Both the position numbers and the translations under genes were made by a program. The notes beneath the pieces are model-generated. The model was not told where the DNA came from. It ran no database searches and saw only the letters and a program-made list of their open reading frames with translations. A DNA stretch of 64,000 nucleotides from Phocoena phocoena (taxonomy: Eukaryota; Chordata; Mammalia; Artiodactyla; Phocoenidae): NCBI RefSeq assembly GCF_963924675.1, contig NW_027077457.1, positions 124,001 to 188,000 of the forward strand, written 5' to 3'. The first letter of the stretch is position 1. Every line of letters starts with the position of its first letter. Positions 23,590-37,554 of the stretch are shown here, one piece after another.

Positions 23590-25335
23590 TTGGCCAAAAA
23601 GGGCGTATGCGATTTTTCCTGAATATATTCAGGAAAAAACGCATACGCCCTTTTTGGCCAACCAAGCAAGCCTGTAAAGGAAATCTGCACTATAATGAAG
23701 TCTCACTGCCCCCCGGGCAAAAGGGCCATCTGAAAAAAGTGTAAAATACAGAAAGGTACGACAGGATATGGAGAACAGGGAGCCTTGTTATGCTGATTGG
23801 CAGGATGTAAATTGCCAGCAGCCACCCTGGAGAAGTGTATGGTGTTTCCTGAACCACGTAAGAAACAAAGCAACACAGCCTATGGCACTTCCACTTATGG
23901 TCCTATAGCTTATGGAAATTAAAATCAAAAACAGACAGCCACCCCAATATTTGGGTCGGCTGTGTTCACAAGAAGCTCGTCTACAGTATCAGGTAAATAT
24001 CCCAGAAAGCAAAAAATGGATAAAGAAGTTGTGGCACGTACGTGCAATGCAATATCACTCAGCAATGAAATCTGTGTCATCAGGCCCGTAGCGGCATAGT
24101 GAGTGGATGCAGGTACGGTGATTCTACGTGAACTACGTCACACAGAAAAAGAAACATCATAAGATATCACTAATACACGGAATGTAAACTTGACTACACA
24201 TGAACTGAATTACAAAACAGAACAGGGTCTCAAATTTAGAAAACCAAGTAGTGCTTGCTTATGGGGAAAGGTGCCTTGGGGTGCTGCATAAAACCAGAGA
24301 CTGAAATTAGCACAGATAACTTTCCATAAGCCAAATATGTAATAGACAAGACCTACTCCTTTCTCAACGAAATGGACCCAACACCACATATTCAACGCCT
24401 AGGAATATACCTTACTAGGAAGAATCTTAAAACCCATGGATATATATGTCTCCGTTAGAGAATCAAGCGTGTGTACAGCGGCCGAAACGCAGCAGTGAAA
24501 ATCCGATAAATCCCATTATCAAAATAAATTTCGAAAACAAAACACAAAGACAGTGAAATAGAGAGCAATTCTTAAATAATTCACTCAGGGCATGTGATGC
24601 AACCGGGATTGACCACATCTACACCCAGAGCTGGTTGAGACATAAGGCTGGACACTTCAGGCTGATAGGATTGGTGAGTTTTGGTGAGCAAATGCAGACC
24701 CTTTGAAGTCATACTGCATGGTACCCATTCCATGGGTCCCAACTCTCCAGGTTCAAGGGATTCTTCCTCCAGCTAAAACATGCATGGGAAACCCAGAGTA
24801 TTTTCCACCGTGTGATTGGGAAACGATTTAAAATGCATCTCAGTTTTCGAATCCTGGTCCTCGGGTTCATCATTCCAGATGCCTTACTAACACTCTCCCC
24901 GCTTGGAGAATAAGTGCCTTTAACCTCCTCTTTTGCACAGCTTGCAATTTCTGTGCAAGATGAACAGGAATAGGGAGAACCAATGAGAGACTAGCTGTAG
25001 TTGTCTGCGCGGGCAAATGTAACGCTCATTGCTCACCAGGAAGAGGAATTAACCAAAGGCTCAGCATGCCCTGACGGAAACAGATTAGGGCCTGAAGCAA
25101 TCCTGCGGTTTTGTGCCCAGCTCACAAGAAAGCGAGTTGAAGAAAGGAGCTCAGGGGCACTGTAATTCACAAACCTGCAGAATTATAAATGACAGCTATC
25201 CTCCAAAAATATATTGAAGTAAGCCTGCGAAGGGGACTTGAAAGCGGGGCAGAATTTCAGGAAAACCATTGCAGGGGTAGACTGGAATTGCCCTGAAAGC
25301 ATAGGAAAAGAGGCAGAACGTCGACAATGATGCAC
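23590..25335 (+). repeat. Satellite unit 10 (1746 bp)
   Basis: Palindrome 23590-23661 with unpaired gcgattttt on the left. L1 part about 23662-24549. Type A with diagnostic changes actataatgaag, ggtacgacagg and gggtcggctg. Nearly identical to unit 23. Confidence 0.9.
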
Positions 25336-27083
25336 TTGGCCAAAAAGGGCGTATGCGATTTTTCCTGAATATATTCAGGAAAAAACGCATACGCCCTTTT
25401 TGGCCAACCAAGCAAGCCTGTAAAGGAAATCTGCACTATAATGAAGTCTCACTGCCCCCCGGGCAAAAGGGCCATCTGAAAAAAGTGTAAAATACAGAAA
25501 GGTACGACAGGATATGGAGAACAGGGAGCCTTGTTATGCTGATTGGCAGGATGTAAATTGCCAGCAGCCACCCTGGAGAAGTGTATGGTGTTTCCTGAAC
25601 CACGTAAGAAACAAAGCAACACAGCCTATGGCACTTCCACTTATGGTCCTATAGCTTATGGAAATTAAAATCAAAAACAGACAGCCACCCCAATATTTGG
25701 GTCGGCTGTGTTCACAAGAAGCTCGTCTACAGTACCAGGTAAATATCCCAGAAAGCAAAAAATGGATAAAGAAGTTGTGGCAGGTACGTACAATGCATTA
25801 TCACTCAGCAATGAAATCTGTGTCATCAGGCTCGTAGCGGCATAGTGAGTGGATGCAGGTACGGTGATTCTACGTGAACTACGTCACACAGAAAAAGAAA
25901 CATCATAAGATATCACTAATACACGGAATGTAAACTTGACTACACATGAACTGAATTACAAAACAGAACAGGGTCTCAAATTTAGAAAACCAACTAGTGC
26001 TTGCTTATGGGGAAAGGTGCCTTGGGGTGCTGCATAAAACCAGAGACTGAAATTAGCACAGATAACATTCCATAAGCCAAATATGTAATAGACAAGACCT
26101 ACTCCTTGCTCAACGAAATGGACTCAACACCACATTTTCAACACCTAAGCATATACCTGACTAGGAAGAATCTTAAAACCCATGGATAGATATGTCTCCG
26201 TAAGAGAATCAAGCATGTGTACAGCGGCCGAAACGCAGCAGTGAGAATCAGATAAATCCCATTATCAAAATAAATTTCGAAAACAAAACACAAAGACAGT
26301 GAAGTACAGAGCAATTCTTAAATAATTCACTCAGGGCATGTGATGCAACCGGGATTGACCACATCTACACCCAGAGCTGGTTGAGACATAAGTCTGGACA
26401 CTTCAGGCTGATAGCATTGGTGAGTATCGGGGAGCAAATGCAGACCCTTTGAAGTCATACTGAATGGTACCCAATTCCATGGGTCCCAACACTCCAGGTT
26501 CAAGGCATTCTTCCTCCAGCTAAAACATGCATGGGAAACACAGAGTATAGTACACCGTGAGATTGGGAAACGATTTAAAATGGATCTCAGTTTTCGTATC
26601 CTTCTCCTCGGGTTCACCATTCCAGACGCATTACTAACACTCTCCCCGCTTGGAGAGTCAGTGCCTTTAACCTCCTGTTTGGCACAGCTGGCAATTTCTG
26701 TGCAAGATGAACAGGAATAGGGAGAACCAATGAGAGACTAGCTGTAGGTGTCTGCACGGGCAAATGTAACGCTCATTGCCCACCAGGAAGAGGAATTAAC
26801 CAAAGGCTCAGCGTGCCCTGCCAGAAACAGATTAGGGCCTGAAGCAATCCTGCGGTTTTGTCCCCAGCTCACAAGAAAGCGAGTTGAAGAAAGGAGCTCA
26901 GGGGCACTGTAATTCACAAACCTGCAGAGTTATAAATGACAGCTATCCACCAAAAATATATTGAAATAAGCCTGCGAAGGGGACTTGAAAGCGGGGCAGA
27001 ATTTCAGGAAAACGATTGCAGGGGGTAGACTGGAATTGCCCTGAAAGCATAGGAAAAGAGGCAGAACGTCGACAATGATGCAC
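25336..27083 (+). repeat. Satellite unit 11 (1748 bp)
   Basis: Palindrome 25336-25407 with the same gcgattttt change as unit 10. The first part (to about 25,730) is almost the same as unit 10. L1 part about 25408-26295. Type A. Nearly identical to unit 24 up to 26687. Confidence 0.9.
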
Positions 27084-28829
27084 TTGGCCAAAAAGGACGT
27101 ATGCGTTTTTTCCTGAATATATTCAGGAAAAAACGCATACGCCCTTTTTGGCCAACCAAGCAAGCCTGTAAAGGAAATCTGCACTACAATGAAGTCTCAC
27201 TGCCCCATGGGCAAAAGGGCCATCTGAAAAAAGTGTAAAATCCAGAAAGGTAGGACAGGATATGGAGAAGAGGGAGCCTTGTTATGCTGATTGGCAGGAT
27301 GTAAATTGCCAGCAGCCGCCCTGGAGAAGTGTATGGTGTTTCCTGAAACACGTAAGAAACAAAGCAACACAGCCTATGGCACTTCCACTTATGGTCCTAT
27401 AGCTTACGGAAATTAAAATCAAAAACAGACAGCCACCCCAATATTTGGGACGGCTGTGTTCCCAAGAAGCTCGTCTACAGTATCAGGTAAATATCCCAGA
27501 AAGCAAAAAATGGATAAAGAATTTGTGGCACGTACGTACAATGCAATATCACTCAGCAATTAAATCTGTGTCTTCAGGCCCGTAGCGGCATAGTGAGTGG
27601 ATGCAGGTACGGTGATTCTACATGAACTACGTCACACAGAAAAAGAAACATCATAAGATATCACTAATACATGGAATGTAAACTTGACTACACATGAAAT
27701 ATATTACAAAACAGAACAGGGTCTCAAATTTAGAAAACCAACTAGTGCTTGCTTATGGGGAAAGGCGCCTTGGGGTGCTGCATAAAAACAGAGACTGAAA
27801 TTAGCACAGATAACTTTCCATAAGCCAAATATGTAATAGACAAGACCTACTCCTTGCTCAAGGAAATGGACTCAAAACCACATATTCAACGCCTAGGAAT
27901 ATACCTGACTAGGAAGAATCTTGAAACCCATGGATATATATGTCTCCGTTAGAGAAACAAGCGTGTGTACAGCGGCCGAAACGCAGCAGTGAAAATCCGA
28001 TAAATCCCATTATCAAAATAAATTTCGAAAACAAAGCACAAAGACCGTGAAATAGAGAGCAATTCTTAAATAATTCACTCAGGGCATGTGATGCAACCGG
28101 GATTGACCACATCTACACCCAGAGTCGGTTGAGACATAAGGCTGGACACTTCAGGCTGATAGCATTGGTGGTTTCGGTGAGCAAATGCAGACCCTTTGAA
28201 GTCATACTGCATGGTACCCATTCCATGGGTCCCAACTCTCCAGGTTCAAGGGATTCTTCCTCCAGCTAAATCATGTATGGGAAACCCAGAGTATCGTCCA
28301 CCGTGTGATTGGGAAACGATTTAAAATGCATCTCAGTTTTCGTATCCTGGTCCTCGGGTTCACCATTCCAGATGCTTTACTAACACTCTCCCCGCTTGGA
28401 GAGTCAGTGCCTTTAACCTCCTCTTTGGCACAGCTTGCAATTTCTGTGCAAGATGAACAGGAATAGGGAGAACCAATGAGAGACTAGCTGTACGTGTCTG
28501 CACGGGTAAATGTAACGCTAATTTCCCACCAGGACGAGGAATTAACCAAAGGCTCAGAGTGCCCTGCCGGAAACAGATTAGGGCCTGAAGCAATCCTGCG
28601 GTTTTGTGCCCAGCTCACAAGAAAGCGAGTTGAAGAAAGGAGCTCAGGGGCACTGTAATTCACAAACCTGAAGAGTTATAAATGACAGCTATCCTCCAAA
28701 AATATATTGAAGTAAGCCTGCGAAGGGGACTTGAAAGCGGGGCAGAGTTTCAGGAAAACCATTGCAGGGCTTAGACTGGAATTGCCCAGAAAGCATAGGA
28801 AAAGAGGCAGAACGTCGACAATGATGCAC
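27084..28829 (+). repeat. Satellite unit 12 (1746 bp)
   Basis: Palindrome 27084-27155 with aaaggacg on the left. L1 part about 27156-28043. Type A. The non-L1 part holds three clear short hairpins: acccat/atgggt (28216-28230), actctcc/ggagagt (28385-28404) and cttgca/tgcaag (28434-28452). Confidence 0.9.
28044..28829. repeat. Non-L1 half of the satellite unit (exemplar), origin unrecognised
   Basis: About 790 bp from the end of the A-rich tail to the next palindrome. I see no similarity to L1 coding sequence, a SINE, a tRNA or any gene. Frames are short and broken. The only structure is the set of short hairpins at 28216-28230, 28385-28404 and 28434-28452. The same stretch is present at the same offset in every unit. 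Confidence 0.75.
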
Positions 28830-30575
28830 TTGGCCAAAAAGGGCGTATGCGTTTTTTCTGAATATATTCAGGAAAAAACGCATACGCCCTTTTTGGCCAA
28901 CCAAGCAAGCCTGTAAAGGAAATCTGCACTACAATGAAGTCTCACTGCCCCCCGGGCAAAAGGGCCATCTGAAAAAAGTGTAAAATCCAGAAAGGTAGGA
29001 CAGGATATGGAGAAGAGGGTGCCTTGTTATGCTGATTGGCAGGATGTAAATTGTGAACAGCCACCCTGGAGAAGTGTATGGTGTTTCCTGAAACACGTAA
29101 GAAATAAAGCAACACAGCCTATGGCAATTGCACTTATGGTCCTATTGCTTAGGGAAATTAAAATCAAAAACAGAGAGCCACCCCAAAGTTTGGGACGGCT
29201 GTGTTCCCAAGAAGCTCGTCTACAGTACTAGGTAAATATCCCAGAAAACAAAAAATGGATAAAGAAGATGTGGCACGTACGTGCAATGCAATATCACTCC
29301 GCAATGAAATCTGTGTCATCAGGCCTGTAGCGGCATAGTGAGTGGATGCAGGTACGGTGATTCTACGTGAACTACGTCACACAGAAAAAGAAACATCATA
29401 AGATATCACTAATACACGGAATGTAAACTTGACTACACATGAATTGAATTACAAAACAGAACAGGGTCTCAAATTTAGAAAACCAACTAGTGCTTGCTTA
29501 TGGGGAAAGGTGCCTTGGGGTACTGCATAAAACCAGAGACTGAAATTAGCACAGATAACTTTCCATAAGCCAAATATGTAATAGACAAGACCTACTCCTT
29601 GCACAACGAAATGGACCCAACACCACATATTCAACGCCTAGGAATATACCTGACTAGGAAGAATCTTAAAACCCATGGATATATATGTCTCTGTAAGAGA
29701 ATCAAGCGTGTGTACAGCGGCCAAAACGCAGCAGTGAGAATCCGATAAATCCCATTATCAAAATAAATTTCGAAAACAAAACACAAAGACAGTGAAATAG
29801 AGAGCAATTCTTAAATAATTCACTCAGGGCATGTGATGCAACCGGGATTGACCACATCTACACCCAGCGCTGGTTGAGACATAAGGCTGGACACTTCAGG
29901 CTGATAGCATTGGTGAGTTTCGGTGAGCAAATGCAGACCCTTTGAAGTCATACTGCATGGTACCCATTCCATGGGTCCCAACTCTCCAGGTTCAAGGGAT
30001 TCTTCCTGCAGCTAAAACATGCATGGGAAACCCAGAGTATCGTCCACCATGTGATTGGGAAATGATTAAAAATGCATCTCAGTTTTCGTATCCTGGTCCT
30101 CGGGTTCACCATTCCAGATGCTTTACTAACACTCTCCCCGCTTGGAGAGTCAGTGCCTTTAACCTCCTCTTTGGCACAGCTTGCAATTTCTGTGCAAGAT
30201 GAACAGGAATAGGGAGAACCAATGAGAGACTAGCTGTAGGTGTCTGCACGGGCAAATGTAACGCTCATTGCCCACCAGGAAGAGGAATTAACCAAAGGCT
30301 CAGCGTGCCCTGCCGGACACAGATTAGGGCCTGAAGCAATCCTGCGGTTTTGGGCTCAGCTCACAAGAAAGCGAGTTGAAGAAAGGAGCTCAGGGGCACT
30401 GTAATTCACAAACCTGCAGAGTTATAAATGACAGCTATCCTCCAAAAATATATTGAAGTAAGCCTGCGAAGGGGACTGGAAAGCGGGGCAGAATTTCAGG
30501 AAAACGATTGCAGGGGGTAGACTGGAATTGCCCAGAAAGCATAGGAAAAGAGGCAGAACGTTGAAAATGATGCAC
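28830..30575 (+). repeat. Satellite unit 13 (1746 bp)
   Basis: Palindrome 28830-28900 lacks one C on the left (ttttttctg). L1 part about 28901-29789. Type B. The ORF2 frame is cut by TAG in tactaggta near 29229. Confidence 0.9.
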
Positions 30576-32316
30576 TTGGCCAAAAAGGGCGTATGCGTTT
30601 TTTCCTGAATATATTCAGGAAAAAACGCATACGCCCTTTTTGGCCAACCAAGCAAGCCTGTAAAGGAAATCTGCACTCCAATGAAGTCTCAGTGCCCCCC
30701 GGGCAAAAGGGCCATCTGAAAAAAGTGTAAAATCCAGAAAGGTAGGACAGGATATGGAGAACAGGGAGCCTTGTTATGCTGATTGGCAGGATGTAAATTG
30801 CCAGCAGCCACCCTGGAGAAGTGTATGGTGTTTCCTGAAACACGTAAGAAACAAAGCAACACAGCCTATGGCACTTCCACTTATGGTCCTATAGCTTACG
30901 GAAATTAAAATCAAAAACAGCCACCCCAAAATTTGGGACGGCTGTGTTCCCAAGAAGCTCGTCTACATTACCAGGTAAATATCCCAGAAAGCAAAAATGG
31001 ATAAAGAAGTTGTGGCACGTACGTGCAATGCAATATCACTCAGCAATGAAATCTGTGTCATCAGCCCCGTAGCGGCATAGTGAGTGGATGCAGGTACGGT
31101 GATTCTACGTGAACTACGTCACACAGAAAAAGAAACATCATAAGATATCACTAATACACGGAATGTAAACTTGACTACACATGAACTGAATTACAAAACA
31201 GAACAGGGTCTCAAATTTAGAAAACCAACTAGTGCTTGCCTATGGGGAAAGGTGCGTTGGGGTCCTGCATAAAACCAGAGACTAAAATTAGCACAGATAA
31301 CTTTCCATAAGCCAAATATGTAATAGACAAACCTACTCCTTGCTCAACGAAATGGACCCAACACCACATATTCAACGCCTAAGAATATACCTGACTAGGA
31401 AAAATCTTAAAACCCATGGATATATATGTCTCTGTAAGAGAATCAAGCGTGTGTACAGCGGCCGAAACACAGCAGTGAAAATCCGATAAATCCCATTATC
31501 AAAATAAATTTCGAAAACAAAACACAAAGACAGTGAAATAGAGAGCAAATCTTAAATAATTCACTCAGGGCATGTGATGCAACCGGGATTGACCACATTT
31601 ACCCCCAGAGCTGGTTGAGACATAAGGCTGGACACTTCAGGCTGATAGCATTGGTGAGTTTCGGTGAGCAAATGCAGACCCTTTGAAGTCATACTGCATG
31701 GTACCCATTCCATGGGTCCCAACTCTCCAGGTTCAAGGGATTCTTCCTCCAGCTAAAACATGCATGGGAAACCCAGAGTATCGTCCACCGTGTGATTGGG
31801 AAACGATTTAAAATGCATCTCAGTTTTCGTATCCTGGTCCTCGGGTTCACCATTCCAGATGCTTTACTAACACTCTCCCCGCTTGGAGAGTCAGTGCCTT
31901 TAACCTCCTCTTTCGCACAGCTTGAAATTTCTGTGCAAGATGAACAGGAATAGGGAGAACCAATGAGAGACTAGATGTAGGTGTCTGCACGGGCAAATGT
32001 AACGCTCATTTCCCAACAGGAAGAGGAATTAAACAAAGGCTCAGTGTGCCCTGCTGGAAACAGATTAGGGCCTGAAGCAATCCTGCGGTTTTGTGCCCAG
32101 CTCACAAGAAAGCGAGTTGAAGAAAGGAGCTCAGGGGCACTGTAATTCACAAACCTGCAGAGTCATAAATGACAGCTATCCTCCAAAAATATATTGAAGT
32201 AAGCCTGCGAAGGGGACTTGAAAGCAGGGCAGAATTTCAGGAAAATGATTGCAGGGGGTAGACTGGAATTGCCCTGAAAGCATAGGAAAAGAGGCAGAAC
32301 GTCGACAATGATGCAC
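30576..32316 (+). repeat. Satellite unit 14 (1741 bp), A/B recombinant
   Basis: Palindrome 30576-30647, perfect. L1 part about 30648-31529. Type A up to tagcttacgg, then a 6-bp deletion (aaaaacagccacccc) and type B-like bases (tgttcccaag, taccagg). Confidence 0.88.
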
Positions 32317-34062
32317 TTGGCCAAAAAGGGCGTATGCGTTTTTTCCTGAATATATTCAGGAAAAAACGCATACGCACTTTTTGGCCAACCAAGCAAGCCT
32401 GTAAAGGAAATCTGCACTCCAATGAAGTCTCAGTGCCCCCCGGGCAGAAGGGCCATCTGAAAAAAGTGTAAAATCCAGAAAGGTAGGACAGGATATGGAG
32501 AACAGGGAGCCTTGTTATGCTGTTTGGCAGGATGTAAATTGTGAACAGCCACCCTTGAGAAATGTATGGTGTTTCCTGAAACACGTAAGAAATAAAGCAA
32601 CACAGCCTATGGCACTTCCACTTATGGTCCTATTGCTTAGGGAAATTAAAATCAAAAACAGAAAGCCACCCCAAAGTTTGGGACGGCTGTGTTCCCAAGA
32701 AGCTCGTCTACAGTACCAGGTAAATATCCCAGAAAGCAAAAAATGGATAAAGAAATTGTGGCACGTACGTGCAATGCAATATCTCTCAGCAATGAAATCT
32801 GTGTCATCAGGCCGGTAGCGGCATAGTGAGTGGATGCAGGTATGGTGATTCTACATGAACTACGTCACACAGAAAAAGAAACATCATAAGATATCACTAA
32901 TACACGGAATGTAAACTTGACTACACATGAACTGAATTACAAAACAGAACAGGGTCTCAAATTTAGAAAACCAACTAGTGCTTGCTTATGGGGAAAGGTG
33001 CCTTAGGGTGCTGCATAAAACCAGAGACTGAAATTAGCACAGATAACATTCCAAAAGCCAAATATGTAATAGACAAGACCTACTCTTGCTCAACGAAATG
33101 GACTCAACACCACATATTCAACGCCTAGGAATATACCTGACTAGGAAGAATCTTAAAACCCATGGATATATATGTCTCCGTAAGAGAATCATGTGTGTGT
33201 ACAGTGGCATAAACGCAGCAGTGAAAATCCGATAAATCCCATTATCAAAATAAATTTCGAAAACAAAACACAAAGACAGTGAAATAGAGAGCAGTTCTTA
33301 AATAATTCACTCAGGGCATGTGATGCAACCGGGATTTAACACATCTACACCCAGAGCTGGTTGAGACATAAGGCTGGACACTTCAGGCTGATAGCATTGG
33401 TGAGTTTTGGTGAGCAAATGCAGACCCTTTGAAGTCATACTGCATGGTACCTATTCCATGGGTCCCAACTCTTCAGGTTCAAGGGATTCTTCCTCCAGCT
33501 AAAACATGCATGGGAAACCCACAGTATGGTCCACCGTGTGATTGGGAAACGATTTAAAATGCATCTCAGTTTTCGTATCCTGGTCCTCGGGTTCATCATT
33601 CTAGATGCTTTACTAACACTCTCCCCGCTTGGAGAGTCAGTGCCTTTAACCTCCTCTTTGGCACAGCTTGCAATTTCTGTGCAAGATGAACAGGAATAGG
33701 GAGAACCAATGAGAGACTAGCTGTAGGTGTCTGCACGGGCAAATGTAACGCTCATTTCCCACCAGGAAGAGGAATTAACCAAAGGCTCAGCGTGCCCTGC
33801 CGGAAAAAGACTAGGGCCTGAAGCAATCCTGCGGTTTTGTGCCCAGCTCACAAGAAAGCGAGTTGAAGAAAGGAGCTCAGGGGCACTGTAATTCACAAAC
33901 CTGCAGAGTTATAAATGACAGCTATCCTCCAAAAATATATTGAAGTAAGCCTGCGAAGGGGATTTGAAAGCGGGGCAGAGTTTCAGGAAAACCATTGCAG
34001 GGCGTAGACTGGAATTGCCCTGAAAGCATAGGAAAAGAGGCAGAACGTCAACAATGATGCAC
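32317..34062 (+). repeat. Satellite unit 15 (1746 bp), A/B recombinant
   Basis: Palindrome 32317-32388 with cgcact on the right only. L1 part about 32389-33276. Starts type A (ggcacttccac) and switches to type B (attgcttaggg, caaagttt) within about 25 bp near 32,620-32,640. Confidence 0.88.
32495..32818 (+). pseudogene. L1 ORF2 C-terminal remnant, open frame
   Basis: Same fragment and frame as in unit 8. The W-I-K-K-L-W motif is kept, with differences such as CYAVWQDVNCEQPPLRN. The A/B crossover in this unit leaves out the type A stop, so the frame stays open. No function is expected. Confidence 0.8.
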
Positions 34063-35808
34063 TTGGACAAAAAGGGCGTATGCGTTTTTTCCTGAATATA
34101 TTCAGGAAAAAACGCATACGCCCTTTTTGGCCAACCAAGCAAGCCTGTAAAGGAAATCTGCACTACAATGAAGTCTCACTGCCCCCCGGGCAAAAGGGCC
34201 ATCTGAAAAAAGTGTAAAATCCAGAAAGGTAGGACAGGATATGGAGAACAGGGAGCCTTGTTATGCTGATTGGCAGGATGTAATTTGCCAGCAGCCACCC
34301 TGGAGAAGTGTATGGTGTTTCCTGAAACACTTAAGAAACAAAGCAACACAGCCTATGGCACTTCCATTTATGGTCCTATAGCTTACGGAAATTAAAATCA
34401 AAAACAGACAGCCACCCCAATATTTGGGACGGCTGTGTTCACAAGAAGCTCGTCTACAGTATCAGGTAAATATCCCAGAAAGCAAAAAATGGATAAAGAA
34501 ATTGTGGCACGTACATACAATGCAATATCACTCAGCAATGAAATCTGTGTCATCAGGCCCGTAGCGGCATAGTGAGTGGATGCAGGTACGGTGATTCTAC
34601 GTTAACTACATCACACAGAAAAAGAAACATCATAAGATATCACGAATACACGGAATGTAAACTTGACTACACATGAACTGAATTACAAAACAGAACAGGG
34701 TCTCAAATTTAGAAAACCAACTAGTGCTTGCTTATGGGGAAAGGTGCGTTGGGGTGCTGCATAAAACCAGAGACTGAAATTAGCACAGATAACATTCCAT
34801 AAGCCAAATATGTAATAGACAAGACCTACTCCTTGCTCAACGAAATGGACTCAACACCACATATTCAACGCCTAGGAATATACCTGACTAGGAAGAATCA
34901 TAAAACCCATGGGTATATATGTCTCCGTAAGAGAATCAAGCATGTGTACAGCGGCCGAAACGCAGCAGTGAAAATCCAATAAATCCCATTATCAAAATAA
35001 ATTTCGAAAACAATACACAAAGACAGTGAAATAGAGAGCAATTCTTAAATAATTCACTCAGGGCATGTGATGCAACCGGGATTGACCACATCTACACCCA
35101 GAGCTGGTTGAGACATAAGGCTGGACACTTCCGGGTGATAGCATTGGTGAGTTTCGGTGAGCAAATACAGACCCTTTGAAGTCATACTGCATGGTACCTA
35201 TTCCATGGTTCCCAACTCTTCAGGTTCAAGGGATGCTTCCTCCAGCTAAAACATCCATGGGAAACCCACATTATGGTCCATCGTGTGATTGGGAAACGAT
35301 TTAAAATGCATCTCAGTTTTCGTATCCTGGTCCTCGGGTTCATCATTCAAGATTCTTTACTAACACTCTCCCTACTTGGAGAGTCATTGCCTTTAAACTC
35401 CTGTTTGGCACAGCTTGCAATTTCTGTGCAAGATGAACAGGAATAGGGAGAACCAATGAGAGACTAGCTGTAGGTGTCTGCACGGGCAAATGTAACGCTC
35501 ATTTCCCACCAGGAAGAGGAATTAACCAAAGGCTCAGCATGCCCTGCCGGAAACAGATTAGGGCCTGAAGCAATCCTGCGGTTTTGTGCCCAGCTCACAA
35601 GAAAGCGAGTTGAAGAAAGGAGCTAGGGGCACTGTAATTCACAAACCTGCAGAGTTATAATTGACAGCTATCCTCCAAAAATATATTGAAGTAAGCCTGC
35701 GAAGGGGACTTGAAAGCGGGGCAGAATTTCAGGAAAACGATTGCAGGGGGTAGACTGCAATTGCCCTGAAAGCATTGGAAAAGAGGCACAACGTCAACAA
35801 TGATGCAC
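34063..35808 (+). repeat. Satellite unit 16 (1746 bp)
   Basis: Palindrome 34063-34134 with ttggacaa on the left edge. L1 part about 34135-35022. Type A. Confidence 0.9.
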
Positions 35809-37554
35809 TTGGCCAAAAATGTCGTATACGTTTTTTCCTGAATATATTCAGGAAAAAACGCATACGCCCTTTTTGGCCAACCAAGCAAGCCTGTAAAGGA
35901 AATCTGCACTACAATGAAGTCTCACTGCCCCCCAGGCAAAAGGGCCATCTAAAATAAGTGTAAAATCCAGAAAGGTAGGACAGGATATAGAGAACAGGGA
36001 GCCTTGTTATGCTGATTGGCAGGATGTAAATTGCCAGCAGCCACCCTGGAGAAGTGTATGGTGTTTCCTGAAACACGTAAGAAACAAAGCAACACAACCT
36101 ATGGCACTTCCACTTATGGTCCTATAGCTTACGGAAATTAAAATCAAAAACAGACAGCCACCCCAATATTTGGGACGGCTGTGTTCACATGAAACTCGTC
36201 TACAGTGTCAGGTAAATATCCCAGAAAGCAAAAAATGGATAAAGAAGTTGTGGCACGTACGTACAATGCAATATCACTCAGCAATGAAATATGTGTCAAC
36301 AGGCCCATAGCGTCATAGTGAGTGGATGCAGGTACGGTGATTCTACGTGAACTACGTCACACAGAAAAAGAAACATCATAAGATATCACTAATACACGGA
36401 ATGTAAACTTGACTACACATGAACTGAATTACAAAACAGAACAGGGCCTCAAATTTAGAAAAACCACTAGTGCTTGTTTATGGGGAAAGGTGCCTTGGGG
36501 TGCTGCATAAAACCAGAGACTGAAATTAGCACAGATAACTTTCCATAAGCCAAATATGTAATAGACAAGACCTACTCCTTGCTCAACGAAATGCACCCAA
36601 CACCACATATTCAACGCCTAGGAATATATCTGACTAGGAAGAATCTTAAAACCCATGGATATATATGTCTCCGTAAGAGAATCAAGCGTGTGTACAGCGG
36701 CCGAAACGCAGCAGTGAAAATCCGATAAATCCCATTATCAAAATAAATTTCGAAAACAAAACACAAAGACAGTGAAATAGAGAGCAATTCTTAAATAATT
36801 CACTCAGGGCATGTGATGCAACCGGGATTGACCACATCTACACCCAGAGCTGGTTGAGACATAAGGCTGGACACTTTAGGCAGATAGCATTGGTGAGTTT
36901 CGGTGAGCAAATGCAGACCCTTTGAAGTCATACTGCATGGTACCCATTCCATGGGTCCCAACTCTCCAGGTTCAAGGGATTCTTCCTCCAGCTAAAACAT
37001 GCATGGGAAACCCAGAGTATCGTCCACCATGTGATTGGGAAAAGATTTAAAATGCATCTCAGTTTTCATATCCTGGTCCACGGGTTCACCATTCCAGATG
37101 CTTTACTAACACTCTTCCCGCTTGGAGAGTCAGTGCCTTTAACCTCCTGTTTGGCACAGCTGGCAATTTCTGTGCAAGATGAACAGGAATAGGGAGAACC
37201 AATAAGAGACTAGCTGTAGATGTCTGCACGGGCAAATGTAACGCTCATTTCCCACCACGAAGAGGAATTAACCAAAGGCTCAGCATGCCCTGCCGGAAAC
37301 AGATTAGGGCCTGAAGCAATCCTGCGGTTTTGTGCCCAGCTCACAAGAAAGCAGTTAAAGAAAGGAGCTCAGGGGCACTGTAATTCACAAACCTGCAGAG
37401 TTATAAATGACAGCTATCTTCCAAAAATATATTGAAGTAAGCCTGCGAAGGGGACTTGAAAGCGGGGCAGAATTTCAGGAAAACGATTGCAGGGAGTAGA
37501 CTGGAATTGCCCTGAAAGCATAGGAAAAGAGGCAGAACGTCGAAAATGATGCAC
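35809..37554 (+). repeat. Satellite unit 17 (1746 bp)
   Basis: Palindrome 35809-35880 with left-arm changes (aaaatgtcgtatacg), making it one of the least symmetric copies. L1 part about 35881-36768. Type A. Confidence 0.9.
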
